From an uncultured Fibrobacter sp. (lineage in GTDB: Bacteria; Fibrobacterota; Fibrobacteria; Fibrobacterales; Fibrobacteraceae): a stretch of 22,762 nt of DNA. The notes below the pieces were generated by a model, which did not search any database, had not been told where the DNA came from, and saw only the letters and a list, made by a program, of their open reading frames with translations. The stretch covers positions 1-22,762 of the forward strand of contig NZ_CALEFV010000121.1 in NCBI RefSeq assembly GCF_937877005.1. The letters are read 5' to 3'. Below, piece by piece: positions 15,844 through 22,762 of this stretch; position 1 is the stretch's first letter; each line of letters begins with the position of its first letter. A program made the translations under genes and the position numbers.

Positions 15844-16704
15844 ATGAAAGAATACGCTCCTGCTAAAATTAACTTGTTCTTAGACGTCATCCGCAAGCGT
15901 GAAGACGGATATCATGACTTGGGCACGCTGTTCCAGACTATTGACGCAGGTGATACCGTAAGTGCCGAACTGCGTCAGGATGGTCGAATTACGCTTTGCT
16001 ATAACGAACCGCAGGATTATCCGCTGGAATCAGACCTGGTTTACAAGGCTGCCAAGCTCTTGCAGCAGGAGTCGGGGACTACGCTCGGTGCGGATATCTA
16101 TCTAAAAAAGATAATGCCTTTGGGTGCGGGTCTCGGTGGTGGTAGCGCCGATGCTGCGGCGACGCTTCGTCTTTTGAATCAGCTGTGGAAACTCCGGTAT
16201 CGTTTCGAACGATTGGAAGAGCTCGGAGCCCGTCTCGGAGCCGATGTCCCGTTTTTGGTGCGTGGTGGCACCGCCTTTGCAGAGGGAATTGGCGAAAAGT
16301 TGACTTTTGTAAAGCCGCTGCAGTTGCAGAATGACGAGTATCTGCTGATTGCGACTCCGCTTGATTCCGTGCCAACCAAGGATGCCTATGCGGGCGTTCC
16401 GAAATCGGGCCCTGACCGTTGGAATCAGTACAAGAGTTCGTTCCGGAGCGGTAAGTCCGGTATGGATTATGCCTGTGCCCACGCGTTCAATAGTTTTGAA
16501 GTTTCTGTTTTTCCGAAGCATCCTCTTGTCGAGGAATTGAAGAAGGAACTTCTGCGACTGGGAGCGAAGGTTGCCCTGATGTCTGGGTCCGGTGCTTCGG
16601 TTTTTGGCTTTTTTGAAACACGAGAACAGGCAAAAGCGGCTGCCGATGAACTGAAACCCCTAACTAGATATCAGGTCGTAACCCGTTTTTTCGAGGGTTT
16701 TTAG
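15844..16704 (+). CDS. ispE: 4-diphosphocytidyl-2-C-methyl-D-erythritol kinase
   Basis: IspE is the GHMP-family kinase of the non-mevalonate (MEP) pathway; it phosphorylates CDP-methylerythritol with ATP. Its 286 residues match the family. Motifs are APAKINLFLDVIRKREDGYH (5-24), the ATP-binding glycine loop PLGAGLGGGSADAAA (92-106), LGADVPFLVRGGTAFAEGIG with the catalytic Asp134, and the C-terminal LMSGSGASVFGFF. Lys8 and Asp134 are present as expected. It lies five bases downstream of ftsK and probably shares its transcript. No ribosome-binding site is evident. Confidence 0.96.
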   Translation: MKEYAPAKINLFLDVIRKREDGYHDLGTLFQTIDAGDTVSAELRQDGRITLCYNEPQDYPLESDLVYKAAKLLQQESGTTLGADIYLKKIMPLGAGLGGGSADAAATLRLLNQLWKLRYRFERLEELGARLGADVPFLVRGGTAFAEGIGEKLTFVKPLQLQNDEYLLIATPLDSVPTKDAYAGVPKSGPDRWNQYKSSFRSGKSGMDYACAHAFNSFEVSVFPKHPLVEELKKELLRLGAKVALMSGSGASVFGFFETREQAKAAADELKPLTRYQVVTRFFEGF

Positions 16705-16735
16705 TCATTCCCCTTTAAAATTGTGATGTTTTTGC

Positions 16736-16743
16736 TATATTTG
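16736..16743 (+). promoter_or_regulatory. Promoter box of tRNA-Gln (TATATTTG)
   Basis: TATATTTG lies nine bases before the mature tRNA 5' end, a fitting distance for a -7 box. It matches TAnnTTTG and is identical to the folK box, which makes the tRNA gene a useful calibration for promoter spacing in this genome. Confidence 0.55.
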
Positions 16744-16752
16744 CGCCACCAT

Positions 16753-16824
16753 TGGGGTATCGTCAAGTGGTAAGACAACGGATTTTGATTCCGTTATTCG
16801 TTGGTTCGAATCCAGCTACCCCAA
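16753..16824 (+). tRNA. tRNA-Gln (anticodon UUG)
   Basis: A full cloverleaf can be drawn. The acceptor stem TGGGGTA (16753-16759) pairs perfectly with TACCCCA (16817-16823), discriminator A at 16824. The D-arm contains AGTGGTAAG. The anticodon stem ACGGA/TCCGT encloses the loop TTTTGAT with anticodon TTG, and the T-arm is GTTGG-TTCGAAT-CCAGC. CCA is not encoded. It lies just upstream of rplY and may be co-transcribed with it. Confidence 0.95.
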
Positions 16825-16861
16825 TGAATTTTTTAACCATTTACTTAATTGGAGTAAAATT

Positions 16862-17470
16862 ATGGAACTCACAAAGCTCGCAGCAACCTCGAGAGTGCTA
16901 GGCAAGAGCCGCGACTGCGCCCGTCTCCGCAAGGAAGGCAAGATTCCGGCTGTCTATTATGGTAAGGGTCAGGAGTCTGTGAATATCAGCGTTAGCGCAA
17001 TCGATGTTCGCAAGGTTCTCGCCCCGGGTAAGCGTTACACGCTTCTCGACCTGGAAATTGATGGCAAGGCCGGCAACGCTGCCGTAATTTACAACTATCA
17101 GAAGAATCCGCTGACTCAGGAAATCGAACACATCGACTTCCTCAAGATCGAAGATTCTACCAAGGTCAAGGTTCGCGTTCCGGTCAAGCTTTCCGGTCTT
17201 CCGGTTGGCGTCAAGACCCAGGGCGGTACCTTCGCTCAGCAGAACCGCTACATCCAGCTCGCTGCTGAACCGGCCAAGATTCCTGCTGTCCTCGAAATGG
17301 ACATCTCTGACTTCCCGGCTCCGACGACCTTCTACGCCAAGGATCTCAAGCTTGCTGACGGCATCGAACTCGCTTGTCAGCCGCGCACCGTGATCTTCAC
17401 TATTACTGCCAAGAGCGGTAAGAAGGCTGATGACGCTGCTGCTGAAGCTCCGGCTGCCGAAGCTAAGTAA
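16862..17470 (+). CDS. rplY: 50S ribosomal protein L25/CTC
   Basis: L25 of the general stress protein CTC type binds 5S rRNA on the large subunit. At 202 residues it is the long, two-domain form. The N-terminal L25 domain includes LRKEGKIPAVYYGKGQESVN (about 21-40), YTLLDLEIDGKAGNAAVIYN and the signature QKNPLTQEIEHIDFLKI. The C-terminal TL5/CTC beta domain runs from about residue 100 (KVKVRVPVKLSGLPVGVKTQ). The tail is Ala/Glu-rich (DDAAAEAPAAEAK). GGAG precedes the ATG. The frequent partner pth does not follow; an aminopeptidase does, after a terminator. Confidence 0.95.
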   Translation: MELTKLAATSRVLGKSRDCARLRKEGKIPAVYYGKGQESVNISVSAIDVRKVLAPGKRYTLLDLEIDGKAGNAAVIYNYQKNPLTQEIEHIDFLKIEDSTKVKVRVPVKLSGLPVGVKTQGGTFAQQNRYIQLAAEPAKIPAVLEMDISDFPAPTTFYAKDLKLADGIELACQPRTVIFTITAKSGKKADDAAAEAPAAEAK

Positions 17471-17503
17471 TCGTCTTTTGCGGTTTTCCGCATACGAAAT
17501 ACG

Positions 17504-17533
17504 CCTGCCCGCATAGCGGGCAGGTTTTTTTTT
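17504..17533 (+). terminator. Intrinsic terminator after rplY
   Basis: A perfect nine-base-pair GC-rich stem, CCTGCCCGC (17504-17512) with GCGGGCAGG (17516-17524), loop ATA, is followed directly by nine T residues. It ends the rplY transcript. Confidence 0.95.
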
Positions 17534-17554
17534 GCTTTTGATAAGTCAAATTGC

Positions 17555-17562
17555 TATTTTTG
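17555..17562 (+). promoter_or_regulatory. Candidate promoter box of the M29 aminopeptidase (TATTTTTG)
   Basis: TATTTTTG matches TAnnTTTG and lies between the rplY terminator and the strong ribosome-binding site AAAGGAG at 17571-17577, where a new promoter is needed. Confidence 0.45.
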
Positions 17563-17584
17563 GAGATGCTAAAGGAGATTTTTA

Positions 17585-18703
17585 ATGACTGATCCACGTG
17601 TTACGAAACTTGCAGAAAATCTGATTAACAACGCCATAGCCCTTAAGGCGGGCGAAAACATCCTTATCGAAACGACCGACACTCCCGACGAAGTCACGAC
17701 AGAACTCGTGAAGGCAGTCGCTAAAGTGGGCGGTAACGCATTCGTTCACAATTACCGCGGCCGTGTCCGTCGCGAAATGATCAAGTCTGCGACCATCGAA
17801 CAGATGAAGCTTCAGGCTGACCTTGCGATGGCCGAAATGCAGAAGATGCAGGCCTACATCGCTATTCGCGGTGCCGATAACGCCCTCGAAAATTGCGACA
17901 TCGATGGCCGCCAAATGCTCAACTACCGCAAGATTAACGAAGATGTTCTCAACTACCGCGTGAATAAGACGCGTTGGTGCGTGCTTCGCTGGCCGAACCC
18001 CTCCATGGCGCAGGGAGCCAAGATGAGTTCCGAGGCGTTTGAAGACTTCTACTTCGAAGCTTGCCTTGCCGACTATCCGAAGATGGCCAAGGCCGCCCAG
18101 AACCTCGTGGACCTCATGAACCGCACCGACAAGGTACGTCTTGTGGCAAACGGTACCGATTTGACGTTCAGCATCAAGGACATTCCGGCGATTCCGTGCT
18201 GCGGCAACATGAACATCCCCGATGGCGAAGTCTATACCGCACCGGTCAAGAACAGCGTGAACGGCGTGATTCACTACAATACGCCGACCCTTTACGATGG
18301 CAAGTACTTCAGCAATATCCGTCTTGAATTCAAGGATGGCAAGATTGTGAACGCCACATGCGAATCCGGCGATAACATTGCTCTAAATGCGCTCTTCGAT
18401 ACCGACGAAGGTGGCCGCTACGTGGGCGAGTTCGCCATCGGCTTTAATCCGTTCGTGAACGCCCCCATGTGCGATATCCTGTTCGATGAAAAAATTGCGG
18501 GTTCCATCCACTTCACGCCGGGCCGCTGTTATGAAGAGGCCCCGAACGGCAACATCAGCGCTATCCACTGGGACCTGGTGCTCATCATGCGTCCGGAATA
18601 CGGTGGCGGCGAGATCTGGTTCGACGACAAGCTCATTCGTAAAGATGGATTGTTTGTGGTTGACGAACTCAAATGCCTGAACCCGGACCAGTTGGGAAAA
18701 TAG
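17585..18703 (+). CDS. M29-family metallo-aminopeptidase
   Basis: This 372-residue cytosolic aminopeptidase belongs to the AmpS/AmpT/PepS group (MEROPS M29) and removes N-terminal residues from peptides with the help of two metal ions. The ATG follows AAAGGAG. The N-terminal half includes LKAGENILIETTDTPDEV. The metal-binding C-terminal part has NIPDGEVYTAPV, GEFAIGFNPFVN, GSIHFTPGRCYEEAPNGN and AIHWDLVLIMRPE. These supply the expected Glu, Glu, His, Tyr, His and Asp ligands or catalytic residues, so the enzyme should be active. It has its own terminator and appears to be a single-gene unit. Confidence 0.9.
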   Translation: MTDPRVTKLAENLINNAIALKAGENILIETTDTPDEVTTELVKAVAKVGGNAFVHNYRGRVRREMIKSATIEQMKLQADLAMAEMQKMQAYIAIRGADNALENCDIDGRQMLNYRKINEDVLNYRVNKTRWCVLRWPNPSMAQGAKMSSEAFEDFYFEACLADYPKMAKAAQNLVDLMNRTDKVRLVANGTDLTFSIKDIPAIPCCGNMNIPDGEVYTAPVKNSVNGVIHYNTPTLYDGKYFSNIRLEFKDGKIVNATCESGDNIALNALFDTDEGGRYVGEFAIGFNPFVNAPMCDILFDEKIAGSIHFTPGRCYEEAPNGNISAIHWDLVLIMRPEYGGGEIWFDDKLIRKDGLFVVDELKCLNPDQLGK

Positions 18704-18722
18704 TAGACAGTGCTGTAGACGG

Positions 18723-18752
18723 AAAAAGCCGTCCTTTATGGGACGGCTTTTT
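18723..18752. terminator. Bidirectional terminator between the aminopeptidase and asd
   Basis: The inverted repeat AAAAAGCCGTCC (18723-18734) with GGACGGCTTTTT (18741-18752), loop TTTATG, has an A-run on one side and a T-run on the other. It can end the plus-strand aminopeptidase transcript and the minus-strand asd transcript. Between it and the asd stop lie 123 bases without a supportable gene, containing a small stem ACTCC-TC-GGAGT. Confidence 0.9.
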
Positions 18753-18875
18753 AATGTTTTTCACAAAAAAGAAAGTTGCGCAGTCGCGTGGACTCCTCGG
18801 AGTTCGATGCTTTCGGCTCGGTCATGCCTCATGCAAGCACGGGCGAGACTCTTGCCTTTACAGCATCTCACCGAT

Positions 18876-19877
18876 TTACATCTTGAGGAGAATCTCGCCA
18901 ATCTGCACGGCGTTGAGAGCTGCGCCCTTGCGGATCTGGTCACCGGTGAGCCACAGCGTGTTGCTGTTCTCGTCAGCGAGGTCCTTACGGATACGGCCAA
19001 CGAACACGTTGTCCTTGCCGGCGCTTTCGAGCGGCATCGGGTAGACGTAGTTCTGCGGGTCGTCCTTGAGGGTCACGCCCGGGGCGTTCTTCAAAGCGTT
19101 GCGGATTTCTTCGACAGAAACCGGGCGCTCGGTCTCGAACCACACGGATTCGGAGTGAGAACGCAGCGAGCTCACGCGCACGCAGGTAGCGCTGGTACGC
19201 ACGTCGGAGTGCATAATCTTGCGCGTTTCGTTGAACATCTTCATTTCTTCCTTCGTGTAGTCGTTTTCCGTCATCTTGTCGATCTGCGGAATCACGTTGT
19301 ACGCGAGCTGGAACGGGAACTTGTTGATGTGCGTCGTCGTACCGGTTTCGAGGATGTCCTTGTACTGCTGCTTGAGTTCTTCCATGGCGATGGCACCTGC
19401 GCCGCTCGCGCTCTGGTAAGAGGAAATGTGAATCTTCTTGATGTGGGAAATCTTTTCAATCGGGTTCAGTACTACAACCATCATGATGGTCGTGCAGTTC
19501 GGGTTGGCAATGATGCCCTTGTGGAGCTTGATGTCTTCCGGGTTCACTTCGGGAACGACCAGCGGAACATTCGGGTCCATACGGAAGTGGCTAGTGTTGT
19601 CGACAACCACGGCGCCGTTTTCGACGGCGATCGGGGCGAATTCCTTGGATATCGCGGCACCGGCGGAGCTGAGCACCAGGTCGACACCCTTGAAAGAATC
19701 CTTGTTCAGAACTTCGCACTTGAGAGTTTCGCCCTTGAACTTGAATTCCTTACCGGCGCTGCGTTCAGAAGCGAGGAGCTTCAGACTCTGCATCGGGAAG
19801 TTGCGTTCTTCGAGAATGGAAAGGATTTCTTGGCCTACGGCACCAGTGGCGCCCATAATGGCTACGTTGCGAATCAT
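18876..19877 (-). CDS. asd: Aspartate-semialdehyde dehydrogenase
   Basis: Asd reduces aspartyl phosphate to aspartate semialdehyde with NADPH, the branch point to lysine/diaminopimelate, threonine and methionine. Its 333 residues are typical. Motifs are the Rossmann loop NVAIMGATGAVGQEIL (4-19), the catalytic cysteine in IIANPNCTTIMMVV, YQSASGAGAIAMEEL, and RSHSESVW with the catalytic histidine. Just before this histidine the sequence reads CVRVSSLRSHSE, where many homologs have RVPV. AAAAAGG precedes the ATG. It lies 18 bases downstream of the unknown membrane protein, the third gene of an ssb operon. Confidence 0.96.
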   Translation of the reverse strand: MIRNVAIMGATGAVGQEILSILEERNFPMQSLKLLASERSAGKEFKFKGETLKCEVLNKDSFKGVDLVLSSAGAAISKEFAPIAVENGAVVVDNTSHFRMDPNVPLVVPEVNPEDIKLHKGIIANPNCTTIMMVVVLNPIEKISHIKKIHISSYQSASGAGAIAMEELKQQYKDILETGTTTHINKFPFQLAYNVIPQIDKMTENDYTKEEMKMFNETRKIMHSDVRTSATCVRVSSLRSHSESVWFETERPVSVEEIRNALKNAPGVTLKDDPQNYVYPMPLESAGKDNVFVGRIRKDLADENSNTLWLTGDQIRKGAALNAVQIGEILLKM

Positions 19878-19895
19878 ATTGAACCTTTTTTCGGT

Positions 19896-20834
19896 TTATT
19901 GTTGATTGTTAGTTTGTAAAGCATCGGTGGCGTTCCAGAACCGCTTCAGGTAGATTTTCATCTGGCTGATTTGGTCGCGAGATTGCCTATAGAGAATTAG
20001 CTGCTGTTCCGGATTTTCCTGCAGCGTGTAGCTGTAAAGAGCGTAGGCGGAAAGGCGCACGCATTCGCTCGCTTGAATTAGCTCGCTGTGAGCTTCGCTA
20101 GATTCGTGCGGGTGGAAAAGACCCAAAACTTTCTTGTTGAGGGCGACAGCGTTGTTGTTGATGGCAAGAGCCTGGCTGCTACGCTTTTCTCGTTCTGATT
20201 CTGAAATGTTTGCGGGGAGAGGCTCGAAGTCGTCGATGGAATTTGTGATGACGTTCATGCGATTGATGACCGTTTCGGCATCCATCAGGTAGCTTTCGAG
20301 ACGGCTCATTGAACCATCGTCTGCGCTTTTTGCCGCGGTGTTGCGCTTTGTGTTTGCCTGTTGGCCGTTGGACTTCGCGGGGTAGATCTTGCCGCCTTCG
20401 CCGTTTTCAAACGAGGCTATGTAGTCCTGGTACTTCGCGTTCATTGCAGAAATTTCTGCAGCGGAATATTCCGATGTCGGAATGAATGTTGGACGATCCC
20501 AGTAGGCGATTCCCATGAAGCCTGACAACATGAAGAAAGCGAGGAAGATGTATCCTGTCTTGGAAGCGGGGTCTTCGCTGCGGATGACACAGATAATCGA
20601 GAAAAACAGCAGGCTTGCAAACGAAAGCAGAAGCCCGCCGTCGCAGTTGTAGGCGATGAACGAGTTCTTCGCGAAGAAGAAAATGCAGTCCATGACTACA
20701 ATCAGGAACGACAAAAGCGCACCCATCATTTTCTGAGTGCGTGTATCGGCGGCGGCCGACATGAGTATTGCCGTAAAGGTGATGCCCAGAGGGAGCACCA
20801 TCATTAAGGCGATGTCCGCAATTTGTTGGTTCAT
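19896..20834 (-). CDS. Membrane protein of unknown function
   Basis: I do not recognise this 312-residue protein. The N-terminal part has four hydrophobic segments: LMMVLPLGITFTAILM, MGALLSFLIVVMDCIFFF, GGLLLSFASLLFFSIICVI and GYIFLAFFMLSGFMGIAYW. The C-terminal two thirds are soluble: a Ser/Asn/Lys-rich linker (about 150-170) and then alpha-helical stretches such as SRLESYLMDAETVINRMNVI and LYRQSRDQISQMKIYLKRF. The tail is NNQQ. It starts seven bases after ssb and ends 18 bases before asd, so it is almost certainly expressed with both. Nothing in the sequence shows an enzymatic motif. Confidence 0.75.
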   Translation of the reverse strand: MNQQIADIALMMVLPLGITFTAILMSAAADTRTQKMMGALLSFLIVVMDCIFFFAKNSFIAYNCDGGLLLSFASLLFFSIICVIRSEDPASKTGYIFLAFFMLSGFMGIAYWDRPTFIPTSEYSAAEISAMNAKYQDYIASFENGEGGKIYPAKSNGQQANTKRNTAAKSADDGSMSRLESYLMDAETVINRMNVITNSIDDFEPLPANISESEREKRSSQALAINNNAVALNKKVLGLFHPHESSEAHSELIQASECVRLSAYALYSYTLQENPEQQLILYRQSRDQISQMKIYLKRFWNATDALQTNNQQ

Positions 20835-20841
20835 TTTCTAA

Positions 20842-21318
20842 TTAGAACGGAAGATCGTCGTCGACGACATCCTGCACTGGGGCATCGTATGCCGGAGCGC
20901 TTTGCTGGTTGAAGTTGTTGGATTGATTGTAGAAACTTCCGCCTTGGGACGAATTTCCGCCCTGGAAATTTCCGTTCTGTCCACGGGGCGTCAAAAGCTG
21001 GAATGTATCGAGGTTGACTTCGGTGCTATAGCGCTTCTGGCCGGTAGTCTGGTCGGTCCAGCTGCGGTTGGTGAGGGAACCTTCGACATAGAGGGTCATG
21101 CCCTTATGAACGCCGAGGGATTCCATGGTGTCTGCAATTTTTCCCCAGCCGACGATGTTGTGCCAATCGGTCTGTTCCTTTTGTTCACCATTGTTGTCAC
21201 GATAGCGACGGCTGGTGGCGAGTGAGAACGATACGCGCTTGCGACCAGTTGCGCTTGCGCTAATGACGGGGTCCTTGCCAATATTGCCGATAAGCATCAC
21301 TTTATTGAGATAAGCCAT
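20842..21318 (-). CDS. ssb: Single-stranded DNA-binding protein
   Basis: SSB coats single-stranded DNA during replication, recombination and repair and recruits partners through its C-terminal tip. The 158-residue protein has the OB fold at about 1-105: MAYLNKVMLIGNIGKDPVI, RVSFSLATSRRY, QTDWHNIVGWGKIADTM and KGMTLYVEGSLTNRSWTDQT. A Gly/Asn/Gln/Ser-rich flexible linker follows, ending in the acidic tip DDDLPF. The ATG follows AGGATAAT. It heads the ssb, membrane protein, asd operon. Confidence 0.96.
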   Translation of the reverse strand: MAYLNKVMLIGNIGKDPVISASATGRKRVSFSLATSRRYRDNNGEQKEQTDWHNIVGWGKIADTMESLGVHKGMTLYVEGSLTNRSWTDQTTGQKRYSTEVNLDTFQLLTPRGQNGNFQGGNSSQGGSFYNQSNNFNQQSAPAYDAPVQDVVDDDLPF

Positions 21319-21348
21319 ATAATTATCCTATTTGTTTTATTTATGGTC

Positions 21349-21356
21349 TAAAAATA
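21349..21356 (-). promoter_or_regulatory. Candidate ssb promoter box (TATTTTTA)
   Basis: The minus strand reads TATTTTTA, close to TAnnTTTG. It would give a leader of roughly 25 bases containing the ssb ribosome-binding site. The surrounding AT-richness limits confidence. Confidence 0.35.
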
Positions 21357-21429
21357 AAAAAATCCGTCTGTCACTTTGTGCCATTTTCAGAAAAATTTTT
21401 CGTTTTGGAATAATGTTTGGCAAAATATT

Positions 21430-21437
21430 TATATTTT
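21430..21437 (+). promoter_or_regulatory. Candidate promoter box of the DUF1343 gene (TATATTTT)
   Basis: TATATTTT shares seven of eight bases with the tRNA-Gln and folK boxes. Transcription from about 21443 would give a leader of some 43 bases that consists mostly of the heptanucleotide repeat. Confidence 0.45.
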
Positions 21438-21453
21438 CTTCAAAAATAAACCC

Positions 21454-21481
21454 CTAATCACGAACTACTAACCAGTCACTC
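21454..21481 (+). repeat. Phased heptanucleotide repeat before the DUF1343 start
   Basis: Four 7-base units, CTAATCA, CGAACTA, CTAACCA and GTCACTC, are followed by four bases (ATTC) and the ATG at 21486. Units one and three are identical to units one and three of the copy at 4401-4428, and the distance to the start codon is the same. Confidence 0.6.
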
Positions 21482-21485
21482 ATTC

Positions 21486-22583
21486 ATGGTTTCTCTCGCT
21501 CTTACCCGATTCGAACGATCTTTCCCCGAAAACCTCAAGGGCAAGCGCCTTGGCGCAGTCCTCCACCCGGCATCGGTTCTCCCGGATTTGCATTATACCC
21601 TCGATTTACTCAAAGAATACGACGGCAAACTCTTTAAGCTTTCTGCCCTTTTTGGCCCCCAGCATGGTATCAAGGGACATACCCAGGACAACATGATCGA
21701 ATGGGAAGGTTACACCGACCCCGAACTGGGCATTCCCGTTTATAGCCTTTACGGCGAACACCGCGAACCCACTGCCGAAATGCTCAGTCACGTGGACATG
21801 ATGCTTGTGGACTTGCAGGATGTGGGGGCGCGCTACTACACATTCATCTGGACATTGTTCCTTTGTATGAAAGCCTGCGAAAAAGCCGGCATCCCCGTGA
21901 TTGTGGTGGACCGACCGAATCCCATCAACTGCGTAGACGAAGAAGGTCCGGTGCTAGACCTTGACTACACCAGTTTCGTGGGACTTCATAGCATCCGCAC
22001 GCGCCATGCAAAGACGATTGGTGAACTTGCTGTACAGTTTAAGGAAGAACGTTTCCCGAAGTGCGAGCTCTACGTGCTCGGCATGGAAGGTTACGATAAA
22101 AAGATGTGGTACGACCAGACGGGACTCCCGTGGATTCTGCCGAGCCCGAACATGCCGACGCTTGATACCGCCATTGTTTACCCGGGCATGTGCCTGTTCG
22201 AAGCCACTAACGTGAGCGAAGGCCGTGGTACCACGCGCCCGTTTGAAATTTTCGGCGCTCCGTTCATTGATGCGGTCAAGCTCTGCAAGTATATGAATGG
22301 CCTCAAACTTCCAGGTGTTTATTTCCGCGAAAACTACTTCCAGCCGACCTTCCACAAGGGTGCTGGTCAGATTTGCGGTGGCGCACAGATTCATGTGCTC
22401 GATCGCGACAAGTTCCGCAGTTTCGACATGGCGGTAAAACTGTTGCAGTACATCTTCAACGAGTATCCAGACGAATTCGCCTGGAAACAGCCTCCCTATG
22501 AATACGAATTCAAGAAGTTGCCCATCGATATACTGCTTGGAAATGGTACTTTCCGTAAGGAATTTATTGAAAGTTCAATTTAG
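21486..22583 (+). CDS. DUF1343/GH171-family protein (NamZ-like)
   Basis: This 365-residue protein belongs to DUF1343, the family of the exo-beta-N-acetylmuramidase NamZ, which removes MurNAc from the non-reducing ends of peptidoglycan fragments. Clear blocks are SALFGPQHGIKGHTQDNMIE, GIPVYSLYGEHREPT, MLVDLQDVGARYYTFIWTL, VVDRPNPI, LPWILPSPNMPTLDTAIVYP, NVSEGRGTTRPFEIFGAPF and the C-terminal FHKGAGQICGGAQIHV. No signal peptide is visible, so it would act in the cytoplasm on recycled wall sugars unless exported otherwise. Many relatives have PEHG where this one has PQHG, so muramidase activity is not assured. It has no Shine-Dalgarno; a heptanucleotide repeat precedes the ATG. It is convergent with hrpB, 21 bases away. 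Confidence 0.85.
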   Translation: MVSLALTRFERSFPENLKGKRLGAVLHPASVLPDLHYTLDLLKEYDGKLFKLSALFGPQHGIKGHTQDNMIEWEGYTDPELGIPVYSLYGEHREPTAEMLSHVDMMLVDLQDVGARYYTFIWTLFLCMKACEKAGIPVIVVDRPNPINCVDEEGPVLDLDYTSFVGLHSIRTRHAKTIGELAVQFKEERFPKCELYVLGMEGYDKKMWYDQTGLPWILPSPNMPTLDTAIVYPGMCLFEATNVSEGRGTTRPFEIFGAPFIDAVKLCKYMNGLKLPGVYFRENYFQPTFHKGAGQICGGAQIHVLDRDKFRSFDMAVKLLQYIFNEYPDEFAWKQPPYEYEFKKLPIDILLGNGTFRKEFIESSI

Positions 22584-22604
22584 GGAAAGGGTAATGCCCG
22601 CTTT

Positions 22605-22762
22605 CTAGAATTCCACGGTCTCGGGCCAGGGATGTTTGGGGTAGCGACCGCGCAATTCCTTGCGCACTTCGGCGTAAGTATTCTGCCAGAATCCCGTCAA
22701 GTCCCAAGTCTTTTGAATCGTGCGGAAGTTCGGTGCCAGAATGTCGTACCGGACTTTTAATT
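22605..22762 (-). CDS. hrpB: ATP-dependent helicase HrpB, C-terminal end (partial)
   Basis: The frame enters from the right edge and stops at TAG (22605-22607 on the plus strand). The 52 visible codons, ending LRGRYPKHPWPETVEF, match the conserved C-terminus of HrpB, with TWDLTGFWQNTYAEVRKELR preceding it. HrpB is a DEAH-type helicase of poorly defined role. The helicase core lies outside the window. Confidence 0.85.
   Translation of the reverse strand, partial: LKVRYDILAPNFRTIQKTWDLTGFWQNTYAEVRKELRGRYPKHPWPETVEF

Noticed and set aside
17504..17533. GC-rich palindrome as a REP element
   Set aside because: The nine-T run directly after a perfect stem makes it an ordinary intrinsic terminator.
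18738..19919. Long plus-strand frame (393 codons) opposite asd
   Set aside because: It is antisense to a clear Asd with intact catalytic motifs; composition is that of a mirror of codon bias.
1..22762. CRISPR array, prophage, insertion sequence or defence island
   Set aside because: No spaced direct repeats, transposase, integrase, restriction or abortive-infection motifs were seen; the genes are nearly all core functions.

Overview
The window looks like a stretch of housekeeping chromosome from a Fibrobacter-like bacterium (Fibrobacterota, FCB superphylum). No single marker proves this. The inference rests on several signs: a Rho factor with a long disordered asparagine- and charge-rich N-terminus, TAnnTTTG-type promoter boxes like those of Bacteroidota, a folK/deoxynucleoside kinase/panC cluster, a CHASE2-type cyclase, a GH171/DUF1343 protein, and a mix of genes with and without Shine-Dalgarno sequences. 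Almost every open frame is a recognisable, intact core gene. There is no CRISPR array, prophage, insertion sequence or toxin-antitoxin signature.

Layout from left to right. At 1-480 (minus) an open frame begins as carboxynorspermidine decarboxylase (NspC) and switches in frame to the C-terminal part of NusB. At 502-3095 (plus) a secreted protein of unknown function precedes a FecCD-type permease and a FecE/BtuD-type ATPase. At 3092-7194 (minus) lie, in transcription order, rho, proC and an NtrC-type sigma-54 activator with a degenerate receiver domain. At 7489-9501 (plus) folK, a deoxynucleoside kinase and panC are tightly packed. A REP-like double hairpin then separates panC from a convergent 1023-residue CHASE2 nucleotidyl cyclase at 9546-12617 (minus). 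Divergent from the cyclase is ftsK (12818-15838), followed by ispE, tRNA-Gln(UUG), rplY (L25/CTC) with a strong terminator, and an M29 aminopeptidase with its own terminator (to 18752). At 18876-21318 (minus) is an ssb, unknown membrane protein, asd operon. At 21486-22583 (plus) is a DUF1343/NamZ-family protein, and the window ends in the C-terminus of HrpB (minus).

Functionally the region covers folate, pantothenate, isoprenoid, proline and aspartate-family biosynthesis, deoxynucleotide salvage, chromosome segregation, transcription termination, translation, and two sensory or regulatory proteins (the sigma-54 activator and the cyclase). I found no convincing new multi-gene system. The observations most worth a second look are the NspC/NusB junction, a phased heptanucleotide repeat placed identically before two unrelated start codons, the degenerate receiver of the sigma-54 activator, the disordered Rho N-terminus with a structured 5' leader, two candidate leaderless genes, and the PQHG variant of the DUF1343 active-site region.
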